Of a DNA stretch of 64,000 nt, positions 11,401 to 21,518 are shown piece by piece (position 1 is the first letter of the stretch; each line of letters begins with the position of its first letter). The stretch covers positions 2,463,001-2,527,000 of the forward strand of contig CAMRHE010000196.1 in the NCBI GenBank assembly GCA_947044405.1. Direction: 5' to 3'. The stretch comes from Leptodactylus fallax (lineage: Eukaryota; Chordata; Amphibia; Anura; Leptodactylidae). The notes under the pieces are model-generated. The model saw only the letters and a program-made list of their open reading frames with translations, was not told the DNA's origin and did not search any database. A program made the translations under genes and the position numbers.

Positions 11401-12058
11401 GAACAGTGAGTGGGCATAAAGCTGATCTCCTGGGATATATAGGGAAGATTGCTTTTATATATTTCTGAGTTTTATAGTATAAAACTTAATCAGATCAAAA
11501 GATAAGAGGAAAGTAAATAGGAACGTGCTGGAATATTTTTTGCGCATTTTGGTGTTACTTTTAGTCCAGCTAGAGCTAGTTCTGAGAGTTTGGAGAGGGT
11601 GGAGAGTTTATCTCATCCATAGTAATGGGAAACACGATTAAACTCCTGTCATTTCATAGACTTGATTATATGACCATTGCAAGGAAAACATTTATATAGT
11701 GGTAATTCTGTAATTTTTACCATGACTCTTTTTGCATATTCCTACCAGTCTTCATTCTCAGCCCTTTCCATTTGTTCAATAGATTTCAAAAGAGTAGGCT
11801 ACCTCTCTATTTACATGTATGGAGAATGTGGCAGGCAAGATTCAGGGAACAGAGGTCACTAGATCCCCATTTTCCAGAAAGTTGGGACTGGTACATGTTG
11901 GGCATTTATGGTATAACCTTAAGCAAATGACAATAGCCATCGATAAGAAATAAATCCCTGAAAACCCCTTTAAAGATGAGAGCATTCCTTAAAAATAAGC
12001 ATCTGCAAGCTATGAATTAACCTTTACCATTTATCTAAAAAAGATTAGATATTGTACA
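11401..12058. other. Unassigned DNA with a TTAA MITE end
   Basis: AAAACCCCTTTAA near 11959-11971 looks like a MITE right terminus, but no matching left end was located. No gene was recognised. Confidence 0.35.
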
Positions 12059-12441
12059 TTAACCCCCTCCTGACATCTGCCATACATGTTACCAACCAAC
12101 CAACACATTAGGTTTCTTCAAATATAAGAATACCTGAGCTATAAAAATATTTATACCATATGGTGAACGCCATACCAGGGGGGAAAAATTCAAAATTACC
12201 AATTGAGTTTTTTCACTATTTTGCCTCCGAAAAAAAATGAACAAAAAGCGATAAAACTTCAGATGCTCCTAAAAATGATGTAAATAAAAACTACAACTTT
12301 CCACACCAAAAAAAAAAAAGTTACAGGAATCAGAATATGGTGAATATTTTTCAAAGTTTTTGGATTTTTGTAAAGGTATTTAAACATAACAAAACTATAT
12401 AAATTGTGTGCCGCCATGATAATACCAACCTGCAGAATGTA

Positions 12442-13738
12442 CAGTAGGGAAAAAAGAATTGTCAGCCACCAATTGTGCAAGTTCTCCCACTTAAAAAGAT
12501 GAGGCCGGCCTGTAATTGACATCATAGGTAGACCTCAACTATGAGAGACAAAATGAGAAAACAAATCCAGAAAATCACATTGTCGTTTTTTTTTGGGGTT
12601 TTTTTGTTTGTTTTTTTTAAGAATTTATTTGCAGAATTTATTTACATGCTGAGAGACCCAGCCACATTTCATCTTCAATGCCCTTGCTGATGGAAGGAGG
12701 TTTGCACTCAAAATCTCACGATACATGGCCCCATTCATTCTTTCATGTACACGGATCAGTCGTCCTGGTCCCTTTGCAGAGAAACAGCCCCAAAGCATGA
12801 TGTTGCCACCCCCATGCTTCACAGTAGGTATGGTGTTCTTTGGAAGCAACTCAGCATTCACTCTCCTCCAAACACGACGAGTTGTGTTTCTACCAAACAG
12901 TTCTACTTTGGTTTCATCTGACCATATGACATTCTCCCAATACTCTTCTGGAACATCCAGATGTTCTTTTGCAAACTTCAGACGGGCCCGGATATGTACT
13001 GACTTAAGCAGGGGGACATGTCTGGCACTGCAGGATCTGAGTCCCTGGCGGCGTAGTGTTTTACTGACAGTAGCCTTTGTTACGTTAGTCCCAGCTTTCT
13101 GCAGGTCATTCACTAGGTCCACCCGTGTGGTTCTGGGATTTTTGCTCACCGTTCTTGTGATCATTTTGACCCCACGGGGTGAGATCTTGCATGGAGCCCC
13201 TGATGGAGGGAGATTATCGGTGGTCTTGTATGTCTTCCATTTTCTAATTATTGCTCCCACAGTTGATTTCTTCACACCAAGCTGCTTGCCTATTGCAGAT
13301 TCAGTCTTCCCAGCCTGGTGCAGGTCTACAATTTTGTTTCTGGTGTCCTTCCACAGCTCTTTGGTCTTCACCATAGTGGAGTTTGGAGTGTGACTGTTTG
13401 AGGTTGTGGACAGGTGTCTTTTATACTGATAACAATGTCAAACAGGAGCCATTACTACAGGTAATGAGTGGAGGACAGAGGAGACTCTTAAAGAAGAAGT
13501 TACAGGTCTGTGAGAGCCAGAAATCTTGCTTGTTTGTAGGTGACCAAATACTTATTTTCCACCATAATTTGCAAATAAATTCTTTAAAAATCAGAAAATG
13601 TGATTTTCTGGATTTGTTTTCTCATTTTGTCTCTCATAGTTGAGGTCTACCTATGATGACAATTACAGGCCGGCCTCATCTTTTTTAGTGGGAGAACTTG
13701 CACAATTGGTGGCTGACTAAATACTTTTTTCCCCACTG
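12442..13738 (-). mobile_element. Tc1-like element, internally deleted, with TA target duplication
   Basis: The ends are CAGTAGGGAAAAAAG (12442) and CTTTTTTCCCCACTG (13738), with TA outside both (12440-12441, 13739-13740). The long inverted repeats of at least 140 bp share GCCACCAATTGTGCAAGTTC, ATGAGGCCGGCCTGTAATTG and GGTAGACCTCAACTATGAGA in inverse orientation. The transposase on the minus strand is cut off at its D2 box by an internal deletion. Confidence 0.92.
12625..13374 (-). pseudogene. Tc1 transposase truncated at the D2 box
   Basis: This is an open 249-residue frame starting [13 protein letters not shown]. The N-terminal HTH ([20 protein letters not shown]), second HTH ([13 protein letters not shown]), D1 box ([13 protein letters not shown]) and glycine box ([18 protein letters not shown]) are all intact. 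The family then normally reads GWVFQHDND; here it reads [12 protein letters not shown] and stops, because a deletion joins this point to the 3' untranslated part. D2 and the Glu are lost, so catalysis is impossible. DNA binding to its own ITRs could remain, so a repressor-like role is conceivable but not shown. Confidence 0.9.
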
Positions 13739-14023
13739 TATGTGACATTAATTTTTGCTGCACAGTGAACACTGTAAAAAGAAAACCCATAAGAAAATGG
13801 ACTTTTAAATTTTTTTTTTATTTTTTTTTGTAATTCCATCCCATTCAGATTTTTTTTTCCAGCTTCTCAGTACATTGTATAGAATATTAAATGATGCTAT
13901 TATTAAGTAAAGTGTGTCCTGCAAAAAGTAAGGTTTCATATAGCTCTGTAAATGGAAACAGATGGTGGAAAATGGAAAACACAAATGTAAAAACAAAATA
14001 TGGCTGTGGCTGTAAGGGGTTAA

Positions 14024-14942
14024 ATATTGTAATTCATTTTGTACAGCAATGAAATATTGTATTCTTGACAATTTTGGGATTTGATTTGTGTGGGTTTCAA
14101 TGCCACTCGGATTTTGTAAAAAACAAACAAACAAAAAAAAAAAAAGCGTAATCCTCTATACATGTAGACTGTGGGATTTTACCATTAGAACCTACTCAGC
14201 CTTTTCATCAAATAATGAGGATTGTAGAAAACCCACAGTGTGGGCACCGAACAAGGGAAATACATTGCACAGCCCCGTGAGCAGGGAAAGACGTGAATTT
14301 TAAACAAAGATACGTCAAGTTCAGGAAGTACAGGATAAATAGTTGTTTAAATATACATAAAACACTGTTCCTTTACCCCTTTTGATAGTCTTGTTTTATT
14401 ATGACACTTTTATGGCTCTACCCCTAAAGACTGAGTGTGTTGCATTTCTAAGGATATCTCAGGTTACACCAAACACTGGATGCTAAATCTTATTAAAAAG
14501 TGATCCCCAGCTGTGTTGGCCGAGTGGAGTTTGACTTCTTTCGGAGAACTGTATATGCATAGCTCATTTATCACGTGACTGGTAATTCAAGAGCAGCCTT
14601 ACAAAAGCTTTTATACTGTCACCTAAAGCGCCATTTAATCTATAGCAAAAATCTGGGAACATGCAGCCTAATAGCTCGCCTATTAAGTCACTCTATACCG
14701 CTACTGTAAGCTGAACGCTTTATATCTCTATTTGAGGTAGTAAATCTTTATAGTCTATCCATTTAAATTGCACCACAAGGAAAGCTTTGATGTCAAAAGT
14801 TTAACTATCAAGTTTTCTGAGCGAGCCCTGCTGTGAGGTGTCATGTTGATAATCACTTGCCCTGCATATACTATTAACAGTATGTATAAAATCCTTGACG
14901 ACTCTAAGGCTGGAATCACACGGGCAGTTTTACTGCAGTCTT
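14024..14942. other. Non-repetitive stretch, possible conserved non-coding DNA
   Basis: No gene was found. The part at about 14505-14760 has mixed base composition with no repeat ends and short motif-like words (ATGCATAGCTCATTTATCAC, GTGACTGGTAATTC). It reads like single-copy DNA, unlike its neighbours. Conservation could not be tested. Confidence 0.3.
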
Positions 14943-15500
14943 TTAAAGGGAATCTGTCAGACATTTTTCCCCCTCCAACTAGCAGTCCCACAATATTTAA
15001 TATAGTTATGGTAATAACTTCCACAGTATTCAACAAAATTTGTCCATGGCTTACCTCTTAATTTGATTTTATTTCATCCAGTCTGCCTATGTAAATTCCA
15101 TCGATGACATCACGTTTGCTGCCTCATACTTCAGCAGAGACACCTCTGCTGTTCCCCTCTGCCCAAGTTCTCGTCTGAAATCACGCGCATGTACATTAGG
15201 GGACCGCCAGACACTACAGTTACGTAGCATAAGAATGACAGGAGAATGTGAAAGGACGCCTGGGGGATATCTGCGCAGGCGCGGGGTTTCAGCCATGATT
15301 AGCTCAAATAGTGGCAGGAATTTACTCATGGGGAGGCGTGCCAGCAAACAACCTCATGAATAAGCCGGACTGTTCTCGGCTGAACTTAAGGTACAAAATT
15401 ATAAACAAAGGGGGGGCTTTGTCAGAAATTATTTTGGGGGATTTATTATGCAAGTTTTTACTGTTTTACCATACTGCTTTTACTTTATGGTATGAAAAAT
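14943..15500. repeat. TTAA MITE left end (AGGGAATCTGTCAG type)
   Basis: TTAA (14943-14946) is followed by AGGGAATCTGTCAGAC. The interior has a TGACATCACG block and a CpG-rich part (TCTGCGCAGGCGCGGGG at 15269-15285). The right boundary is unclear. The open frames here on both strands lack coding motifs. Confidence 0.4.
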
Positions 15501-15508
15501 AAAAAGAC

Positions 15509-15720
15509 ATAATATTCCACAGCGCTTTACAGACATTGACAGTCACTGTCCCATATAGGGCTCACAATCTACATGCCCTATCAGTATGTCTTTGGACTGT
15601 GGGAGGAAACCGGAGTACCCGGAGGAAACCCACGCAAACACGGGGAGAACATACAAACTCCTTGCAGATGTTGTCTTTGGGTGGATTTGAAACCAGGAAT
15701 GTGCTAACCACTGAGCCATA
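15509..15720 (-). mobile_element. V-SINE-type tRNA-derived SINE
   Basis: Read on the minus strand it begins with a pol III A box (TGGCTCAGTGGTTAGC, 15703-15718). A degenerate B box (GGTTTCAAATCC, 15683-15694) follows. Next comes the conserved vertebrate core (GAGTTTGTATGTTCTCCCCG; GTGGGTTTCCTCCGGGTACT; CAGTCCAAAGACATACTG, approximate) and then a GTAAAGCGCTGTGGAATATT-like tail. The order matches V-SINEs such as zebrafish DANA. The plus-strand copy is at 44836-45100. Confidence 0.85.
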
Positions 15721-15940
15721 TTTGTTCTATTTTTTGTATTTACTCCTGTATTAGGCTCAAAAACTGCATTAAAATCTTCCAGACAAACTGGATGTGCGAT
15801 TCCAGCCAGCTATATACCTTAGGAGATTGCCAGCAGGACTGACCAATCATTAATGTGTATGGGAGACTCCCTAATCTCCTCTATGGCAAATGTCGAGGGA
15901 GAAAAGGTTAAGGAAGTTGGATTACAACCTTTTTGCTCTC

Positions 15941-16150
15941 TGAGAGAGAACCTACCACCTGAGGAGTCTGACAGTGGCATTACTCAGCTGTATAAAGGTG
16001 GTAATCTCATGACAGATGCCTCCTATTCTGTGGTCCCCCTAAAACTTCCCTATGAATGGAATATCAATGCGCTTTACTTCAGTGGGACTGTGGGGACTGC
16101 AGTCTCCTGTGGATAGGGAAAACGTGTCTGTAATGGGAACCTCCCTTTAA
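15941..16150. repeat. TTAA MITE fragment
   Basis: The left end has AGAGAGAACCTACCACCTG and the right end is GGGAACCTCCCTTTAA with TTAA at 16147-16150. It is non-coding. The 16151-16330 stretch after it contains GCAGAAAGGAGAAGTATAAG, recalling the 928-1118 family. Confidence 0.45.
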
Positions 16151-16337
16151 GGTGCAGTTTTTGACTACATTTTTAGAGTTGAAGGTGGACCTGCAGAAAG
16201 GAGAAGTATAAGTCCTCCCTGTATATTTCCATTCATTTATTTCACACCATTTACAAAAAAAGTCTGTGTGAAAGGCAGTGGCATATTCCCCTTGTCTCAC
16301 AGAGAACAAATACATTCATAGCAAACCCCAGTATGTA

Positions 16338-17963
16338 CAGTACAGACCAAAAGTTTGGACACACCTTCTCATTCCAAGAGTTTTCTGTATTTTCATGACT
16401 ATAAAAATTGTAGATTCACACTGAAGGCATCAAAACTATGAATTAACACATGTGGAATTATATACTTAACAAAAAAGTGTGAAACAACTGAAAATATGTC
16501 TTATATTCTAGGTTCTTCAAAGTAGCCACCTTTTGCTTTGATTACTGCTTTGCACGCTCTTGGCATTCTCTTGATGAGCTTCAAGAGGTAGTCACCTGAA
16601 ATGGTTTTCACTTCACAGGTGTGCCCTGTCAGGTTTAATGACAGTGGGATTTCTTGCCTTATAAATGGGGTTGGGACCATCAGTTGTGGTGTTCAGAAGT
16701 CAGGTGGATACACAGCTGATAGTCCTACTGAATGGAGTGTTAGAATTTGTATTATGGCAAGAAAAAAGCAGCTAAGTAAAGAAAAACGAGTGACCATCAT
16801 TACTTTAAGAAATGAAGGTCAGTCAGTCCGAAAAATTGGGCAAACTTTGAAAGTGTCCCCAAGTGCAGTGGCCAAAACCATCAAGCGCTACAAAGAAACT
16901 GGCTCACATGAGGACCACCCCAGGAAAGGAAGACCAAGAGTCACCTCTGCTGCGGAGGATAAGTTCATCCGAGTCACCAGCCTCAGAAATCGCAGGTTAA
17001 CAGCAGCTCAGATTAGAGACCAGGTCAATGACACACAGAGTTCTAGCAGCAGACACATCTCTACAACAACTGTTAAGAGGAGACTGTGTGCAGCAGGCCT
17101 TCATGGTAAAATAGCTGATAGGAAACCACTGCTAAGGACAGGCAACAAGCAGAAGAGACTTGTTTGGGCTAAAGAACACAAGGAATGGACATTAGACCTG
17201 TGGAAATCTGTGCTTTGGTCTGATGAGTCCAAATTTGAGATCTTTGGTTCCAACCACCGTGTCTTTGTGCAACGCAAAAAAGGTGAACGTATGGACTCTA
17301 CATGCCTGGTTCCCACCGTGAAGCATGGAGGAGTTGTGATGGTGTGGGGGTGCTTTGCTGGTGACACTGTTTGGGATTTATTCAAAATTGAAGGAATACT
17401 GAACCAGCATGGTTACCACAGCATCTTGCAGCGGCATGCTATTCCATCCGGTTTGCGTTTAGTTGGACCATCATTTATTTTTCAACAGGACAATGACCCC
17501 AAACACACCTCCAGACTGTGTAAGGGCTATTTGACCAAGGAGGAGAGTGATGGGGTGCTATGCCAGATGACCTGGCCTCCACAGTCACCAGACCTGAACC
17601 CAATCGAGATGGTTTGGGGTGAGCTGGACCGCAGAGTGAAGGCAAAAGGGACAACAAGTGCTAAGCATCTCTGGGAACTCCTTCAAGACTGTTGGAAGAC
17701 CATTTCAGGTGACTACCTCTTGAAGCTCATCAAGAGAATGCCAAGAGTGTGCAAAGCAGTAATCAAAGCAAAAGGTGGCTACTTTGAAGAACCTGGAATA
17801 TAAGACATATTTTCAGTTGTTTCACACTTTTTTAAGTATATAATTCCACATGTGTTAATTCATAGTTTTGATGCCTTCAGTGTGAATCTACAATTTTTAT
17901 AGTCATGAAAATACAGAAAACTCTTGGAATGAGAAGGTGTGTCCAAACTTTTGGTCGGTACTG
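16338..17963 (+). mobile_element. Complete Tc1/mariner element, DD38E (Intruder-like)
   Basis: Both ends begin CAGTAC.GACCAAAAGTTTG and share an inverted repeat running more than 150 bp (CTTCTCATTCCAAGAGTTTT; GACTATAAAAATTGTAGATT; CACATGTGGAATTATATACT). TA lies outside both ends (16336-16337, 17964-17965). At 1626 bp with an open transposase frame, it is the least damaged Tc1 here. A deleted copy of the same family is at 47056-48333. Confidence 0.95.
16754..17803 (+). CDS. Tc1/mariner transposase, DD38E, intact reading frame
   Basis: This 349-residue transposase would cut out and reinsert its element at TA sites. The frame is open 51 codons further upstream, but MARKKQLSKEKR is the expected N-terminus; the upstream part is ITR and leader. 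The N-terminal HTH is VRKIGQTLKVSPSAVAKTIK (~25-44), followed by a GRPR AT-hook-like motif (~59-62) and a second HTH (TTTVKRRLCAAGLHGK, ~104-119). Catalytic residues are D157 (VLWSDES), D246 (FQQDNDPKHT) and E285 (NPIEMVW), with 38 residues between the last two, the DD38E/Intruder spacing. The glycine box reads VKHGGVVMVWGC, one codon shorter than the sister copy (VKHGGGGVMVW), which may reduce activity. No stop or frameshift is present. Confidence 0.95.
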   Translation: MARKKQLSKEKRVTIITLRNEGQSVRKIGQTLKVSPSAVAKTIKRYKETGSHEDHPRKGRPRVTSAAEDKFIRVTSLRNRRLTAAQIRDQVNDTQSSSSRHISTTTVKRRLCAAGLHGKIADRKPLLRTGNKQKRLVWAKEHKEWTLDLWKSVLWSDESKFEIFGSNHRVFVQRKKGERMDSTCLVPTVKHGGVVMVWGCFAGDTVWDLFKIEGILNQHGYHSILQRHAIPSGLRLVGPSFIFQQDNDPKHTSRLCKGYLTKEESDGVLCQMTWPPQSPDLNPIEMVWGELDRRVKAKGTTSAKHLWELLQDCWKTISGDYLLKLIKRMPRVCKAVIKAKGGYFEEPGI

Positions 17964-18871
17964 TATGTACATGGGGATGTAAAGAGAAATTACTGTTAGC
18001 CAAATGACTATTTGGCCACCAGCTATTAACCCCTTAACGCTTATGTTGAATATATCTGACATGAATGTGGGCCAGTTAATGCTCAGTGATGTATTTGCCA
18101 TAGTGATCATGCAGGCACTGCCACTGTACCTACATGATCGGGGCAGGGCACAGCTGAAACACATAGCAGTTTAACATGTAGCATATAAACTCCTGATGCA
18201 GTGTAATGGCTTCATGCTTCTCTGGAAGCTGAGCAAATTCTTCCATTTTCTCCCCTTAACTCGCCTTGGACCGACCAGAGCCCCAACCATGCTGACGATC
18301 AAGTACCGTCTGGCCTTGTCCAGAGCTGCCACCATACTGACAACTATGTACCGTCAGGATTCCCCACGAAGAGGCCAGCCAATGTTTTCTAAACGAACCC
18401 GCCAACTCTTGTTTCCAGAGCAATGCACAGGGCAAGGATGATTCATCTGGGCCGGCCTTGGACCTACCAGATTTTCCACCACGCCAATGACCAGGTAGCA
18501 TCCATGCACCCCACGAAGTGGCTATCAATGGGGGTTTTAGTTGATGGAAGAAAATCATCACCCCTCTACCCAGTAGTGACCAGAGACAATCCACACACTA
18601 AAAGGCATCATGACCTACTAATCCTACCCTGCAGCCACCCCTCATGACCATGAATTTAAATGTTTAAATGAAAAAATATGTAAAATGAGTAAAAAAAAAA
18701 AAAAAAAATACTAAAAAGTTTCTAAAATCCATAATTGGGTCATGTAAGAGGAGACATTTTTGTCGCTTATGTGTTAGAAAATCACTATATGAGTCAGTTT
18801 TCTTTGTCATTGCTTAGAGTAGATAGCTGGTGACTGATGCAAGAACAGTAGTATTACTAATGTATAGGATG
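17964..18871. other. Repeat debris, no gene
   Basis: TTAACCCCTTAACGC at 18028 is a left end of the TTAACCCC MITE family (compare 12059). The rest, including open frames on both strands at 18196-18647, shows no protein motif. An A tract lies at 18692-18708. Confidence 0.4.
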
Positions 18872-19226
18872 CAGGGCTGTGGAGTCGGTACGCCAAAGCC
18901 CCAACTCAGACTCCTCAATTTCACCTGACTCCGACTTAGACTCCGACTTGCTTACTCCAGATAATGGTGCTAAACCTTATAGGTTCACTCAGAACTCAGT
19001 CCCATCATTATATGAGGAATAGAACAGACCTTTACAGGACATTTCATCATTTTCAACATTTCATCATTTTCCCAAATTCTTATGAAAATATATTCAGCAC
19101 ATACTGCATTGTACTACTAACTGTACCAATTTATTATATATTTTGGGAGTCGGAGTCAGTCCATTTTATACCGACTCCGACTCCACCAAAATAGGCACCG
19201 ACTCCGACTCTGACTCCACAGCCCTG
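18872..19226. mobile_element. hAT-like MITE with CAGGGCTGTGGAGTCGG ends
   Basis: The ends CAGGGCTGTGGAGTCGG and CCGACTCTGACTCCACAGCC..CTG are inverse, and many GGAGTCGGAGTC/GACTCCGACTC steps lie just inside. This is a widely distributed non-autonomous element type. The flanking 8-mers ATAGGATG and AGATGGAT do not match cleanly, so a target duplication is not shown. No coding capacity. Confidence 0.8.
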
Positions 19227-19729
19227 AGATGGATAGATTCCTAATCAATTGTGACTCTGTCAAGACACTTCTCTGTGAATGTCTGACTCTAGGCTAATGT
19301 CATTTTAAAGCAGTTCAGAATTTTCTTTGCTGAAACCAGATGAGATAGGGGAAAAAAGATTATGGAAGAAGAGAAAAGTTATACTTGATCATTTTCATCC
19401 AGAGAATTTGTGGATTCTTCTGAATCAATGGACTTGCCAAAACCCTCATTTACTGCCCTCACATTCCAACGTTTAACATTAGACTTAAGGATTTTCATTT
19501 CAGACATGACTTGTTGCCAAGCCTCACACATTGTACGGATAAACCATTCATCAAAAAATTGTATCAATAAATGATAAAAATAACAGCGGTTACCACTTCA
19601 CCAGAATCCTGGGAAATCAACATTATGCAGCAACTAATGGTACCGTAAAACTGAATGACCATTATTCTGTACACTGAAAATATATATTAGTGTTCTTAGT
19701 AGGAAAAATAAAATCAACTTATACAATAT
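19227..19729. other. Unassigned DNA
   Basis: A 62-codon minus-strand open frame (19379-19567) has a charged C-terminus (SIDSEESTNSLDENDQ) but no recognised domain or splice signals. It is recorded as unassigned. Confidence 0.35.
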
Positions 19730-20209
19730 TTCATCGAAGGCAGCATATTCAACCGTCACCACCACATTACAGAGAACATTAGTGATACACATCATATCTT
19801 TACGTATGTCACTTTTGTAGATTTGGAGAAAAACGACTTTGAAGTGATATGCAAATTAGGTAGTTGGTGCACTGGGGACGGGCCTTCAGCTCCTGGAGCA
19901 CTGCTCTTGCCACTCGGAAAAGATGGAGGGTGTCATAGCAGTGAGACGATCATCTCCCACTGCACAGGGTGGTAAAGGTAGGAGGTAATGGTAGGGGTCT
20001 GAGCAGCAAAAGTAGTGCTCTAGGAAGCTAGAGGCCCTCCCCCAGTGTACCAACCGCATCATTTGTACAAGACTTCAAAGTTGTTTTTCTTCAAATCTTT
20101 AAAAGTGACATACATAACAAAGATAGATGTGTATCACTGTAATGTGCTCTGTAATACGCTTTGATGGATAAATTTAGTGTGCCAAATAGACCTGACAGGT
20201 TCCCCTTAA
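19730..20209. repeat. Foldback MITE ending at TTAA (ACCTGTCAGG end)
   Basis: The left arm (GTCACTTTTGTAGATTTGGA, AACGACTTTGAAGT, GTTGGTGCACTGGGG) is repeated inverted in the right arm (CCCCCAGTGTACCAAC, ACTTCAAAGTTGTTTTTCTT, AAAGTGACATACATAAC). The right terminus is CCTGACAGGTTCCCCTTAA. The terminal TTAA (20206-20209) is also the first TTAA of the next MITE. Related copies are at 10990-11400 and 27640-27760. Confidence 0.75.
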
Positions 20210-20792
20210 AGGGAGTCTATCCTTTGCAAAAAAACACTTTTAAGCTAATGGCACATTCTTCATGTTCCTTTTCTTCATGTATGTAAATGAGCACCACGGA
20301 GCACCCAGGGTGTACCTTCTCTTCTGCGAGCACCCATTGCGTCATTGCTTCTCATCGCCCCTCCTGCCGTTACAGTGACTCCCTTCTTGGTCTTCTTTCT
20401 TCTCAGTTCTCGCTGGCAGCAAATTCTCACGACTGTGCATGCGCAATCGGGCTGCCATTTTACGGTGGTCTGTCAAGAGCGTGGCAGAGCCTATTGCCCA
20501 TGCACAGTCGCGAGAATTCACTGCCAGTGAGAACTGAGAAGAAAGACCAAGAAGGGAGTCCTCACCGCCCCTTCGGCCATTGTGGTAAGCGATGACGCGT
20601 TGGGCGCTCGCAGAAGAGAAGGTACGCCCCGGGTGCTCCATGGTGCTCATTCACATACATGAAGAAACAAATTATGTTGGAATTGGCAGGGAGAAGAAAA
20701 CAAGGAAATGTAGAAGAATGGCCTTTTTAAAGGCCATTCCAATGTGCCATTAGCTTTAAAAGTGTTTTTGCGATTGATAGGTCCTCTTTAAA
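20206..20792. repeat. 587-bp near-perfect foldback MITE flanked by TTAA
   Basis: The ends are TTAAAGGGAGTCTATC and GATAGGTCCTCTTTAA. The arms are inverse copies over ~250 bp each: AATGGCACATTC/AATGTGCCATT, GAGCACCACGGAGCACCC/GGGTGCTCCATGGTGCTC, CTTGGTCTTCTTTCTTCTCA and its inverse, CGACTGTGCATGCGCAA/TGCCCATGCACAGTCGCG. Because of the symmetry, both strands have ~100-codon open frames starting with nearly the same peptide (MSTTEHPG / MSTMEHPG), an artefact of the palindrome. A partial copy is nested at 52702-53008. Confidence 0.9.
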
Positions 20793-20965
20793 GGAAGTCT
20801 TTCATGTCCTCAGAAATGTGCAGTATTACATACTGCACTGTCAGCTTTGCCGGTATGTGCCCAGGTGCCAGAGATACCAACACCGATATCTCTCCACTGT
20901 CATAAAGGCGGGCCTTGCAGCCTAGTGTCATTGCTCGACACTGACTGTGGTTTCTTACAGCCCAG
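20789..20965. repeat. Partial TTAA MITE (AGGAAGTCTTTCATGTCCTC end)
   Basis: This begins with the TTAA that closes the previous MITE. It shares GTCCTC, GCACTGTCAGCTTT, CAGAGATA and CGATATCTC with the copy at 50608-50886. The right half is missing or eroded. Confidence 0.6.
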
Positions 20966-21390
20966 CGATGATGCTAGATTCTGCACAAATCTCTCCAGCA
21001 CGGGAGCGCATACCGGGAAATCTGACGGTGCGCTGAATTCAAAGGTCCTCCTTAAGCTGGCCATGTATGCATGGCAACTATTGGGCGAGCCTTCTTTTAA
21101 TTTGGCTGTTATCGCCTCAAGTGCCTCTTTTAAATGTATGCTGATGTTGCTGGTGAGTTGGCCCTCGGAACCCTCCAATGACTATTATCTTGGAGGAAGT
21201 CATAGCATCAGGCCAGAGGAAATCAATCTGTCTTCCACCAACAGCAGAGTGATGAAACATTACATTGTTACCGATTCCGAATGAAATCATTGAAAACAGC
21301 AGCTTCTGATGTTAAAGTTAACATCCATGGAACTCTTTAGTTTATGAGTGTCATACACTGATAATAGCTAAGACAATGGTTCCTTGGTGA
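20966..21390. other. Unassigned DNA
   Basis: Open frames on both strands at 20847-21284 extend from the preceding MITE into this stretch and show no domain. Confidence 0.35.
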
Positions 21391-21452
21391 GTGGTGTGTG
21401 TGTGTGTGTATATATGTATATATGTATATATGTATATATATATATATATATA

Positions 21453-21517
<65 letters not shown>
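21391..21517. repeat. Compound microsatellite (GT)n-(TATG/TA)n-(GT)n-T tract
   Basis: A GT run, TATATG units, a TA run, a second GT run and about 29 T residues follow each other without interruption. Confidence 0.97.

Positions 21518-21518
<1 letters not shown>

Larger units (their letters stand above)
12059..14023. repeat. TTAA MITE (TTAACCCCYT family) split by a Tc1 element
   Basis: The left end TTAACCCCCTCCTGACATC (12059) and right end GGCTGTAAGGGGTTAA (14023) are inverse-type termini flanked by TTAA. The two halves (12059-12441 and 13739-14023, about 670 bp together) have the A/T-rich interior typical of this amphibian repeat, with 'ACTACAACTT...' and 'CCTGCAAAAAGTAAG' stretches. A Tc1 element sits in the middle at a TA. 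A partial left end of the same family is at 18028. Confidence 0.7.

Noticed and set aside
13805..14134. 109-codon minus-strand frame
   Set aside because: Lies in the right half of the TTAACCCC MITE and a T tract.
18196..18647. Overlapping open frames on both strands
   Set aside because: No domain or splice signals; reciprocal frames of one GC-richer stretch.
18872..19226. hAT target duplication for the CAGGGCTGTGG element
   Set aside because: The flanking 8-mers (ATAGGATG, AGATGGAT) match only partly; terminal repeats alone were reported.
20287..20650. Paired ~100-codon frames on both strands with nearly the same N-terminus
   Set aside because: Caused by the palindromic MITE; no protein family.
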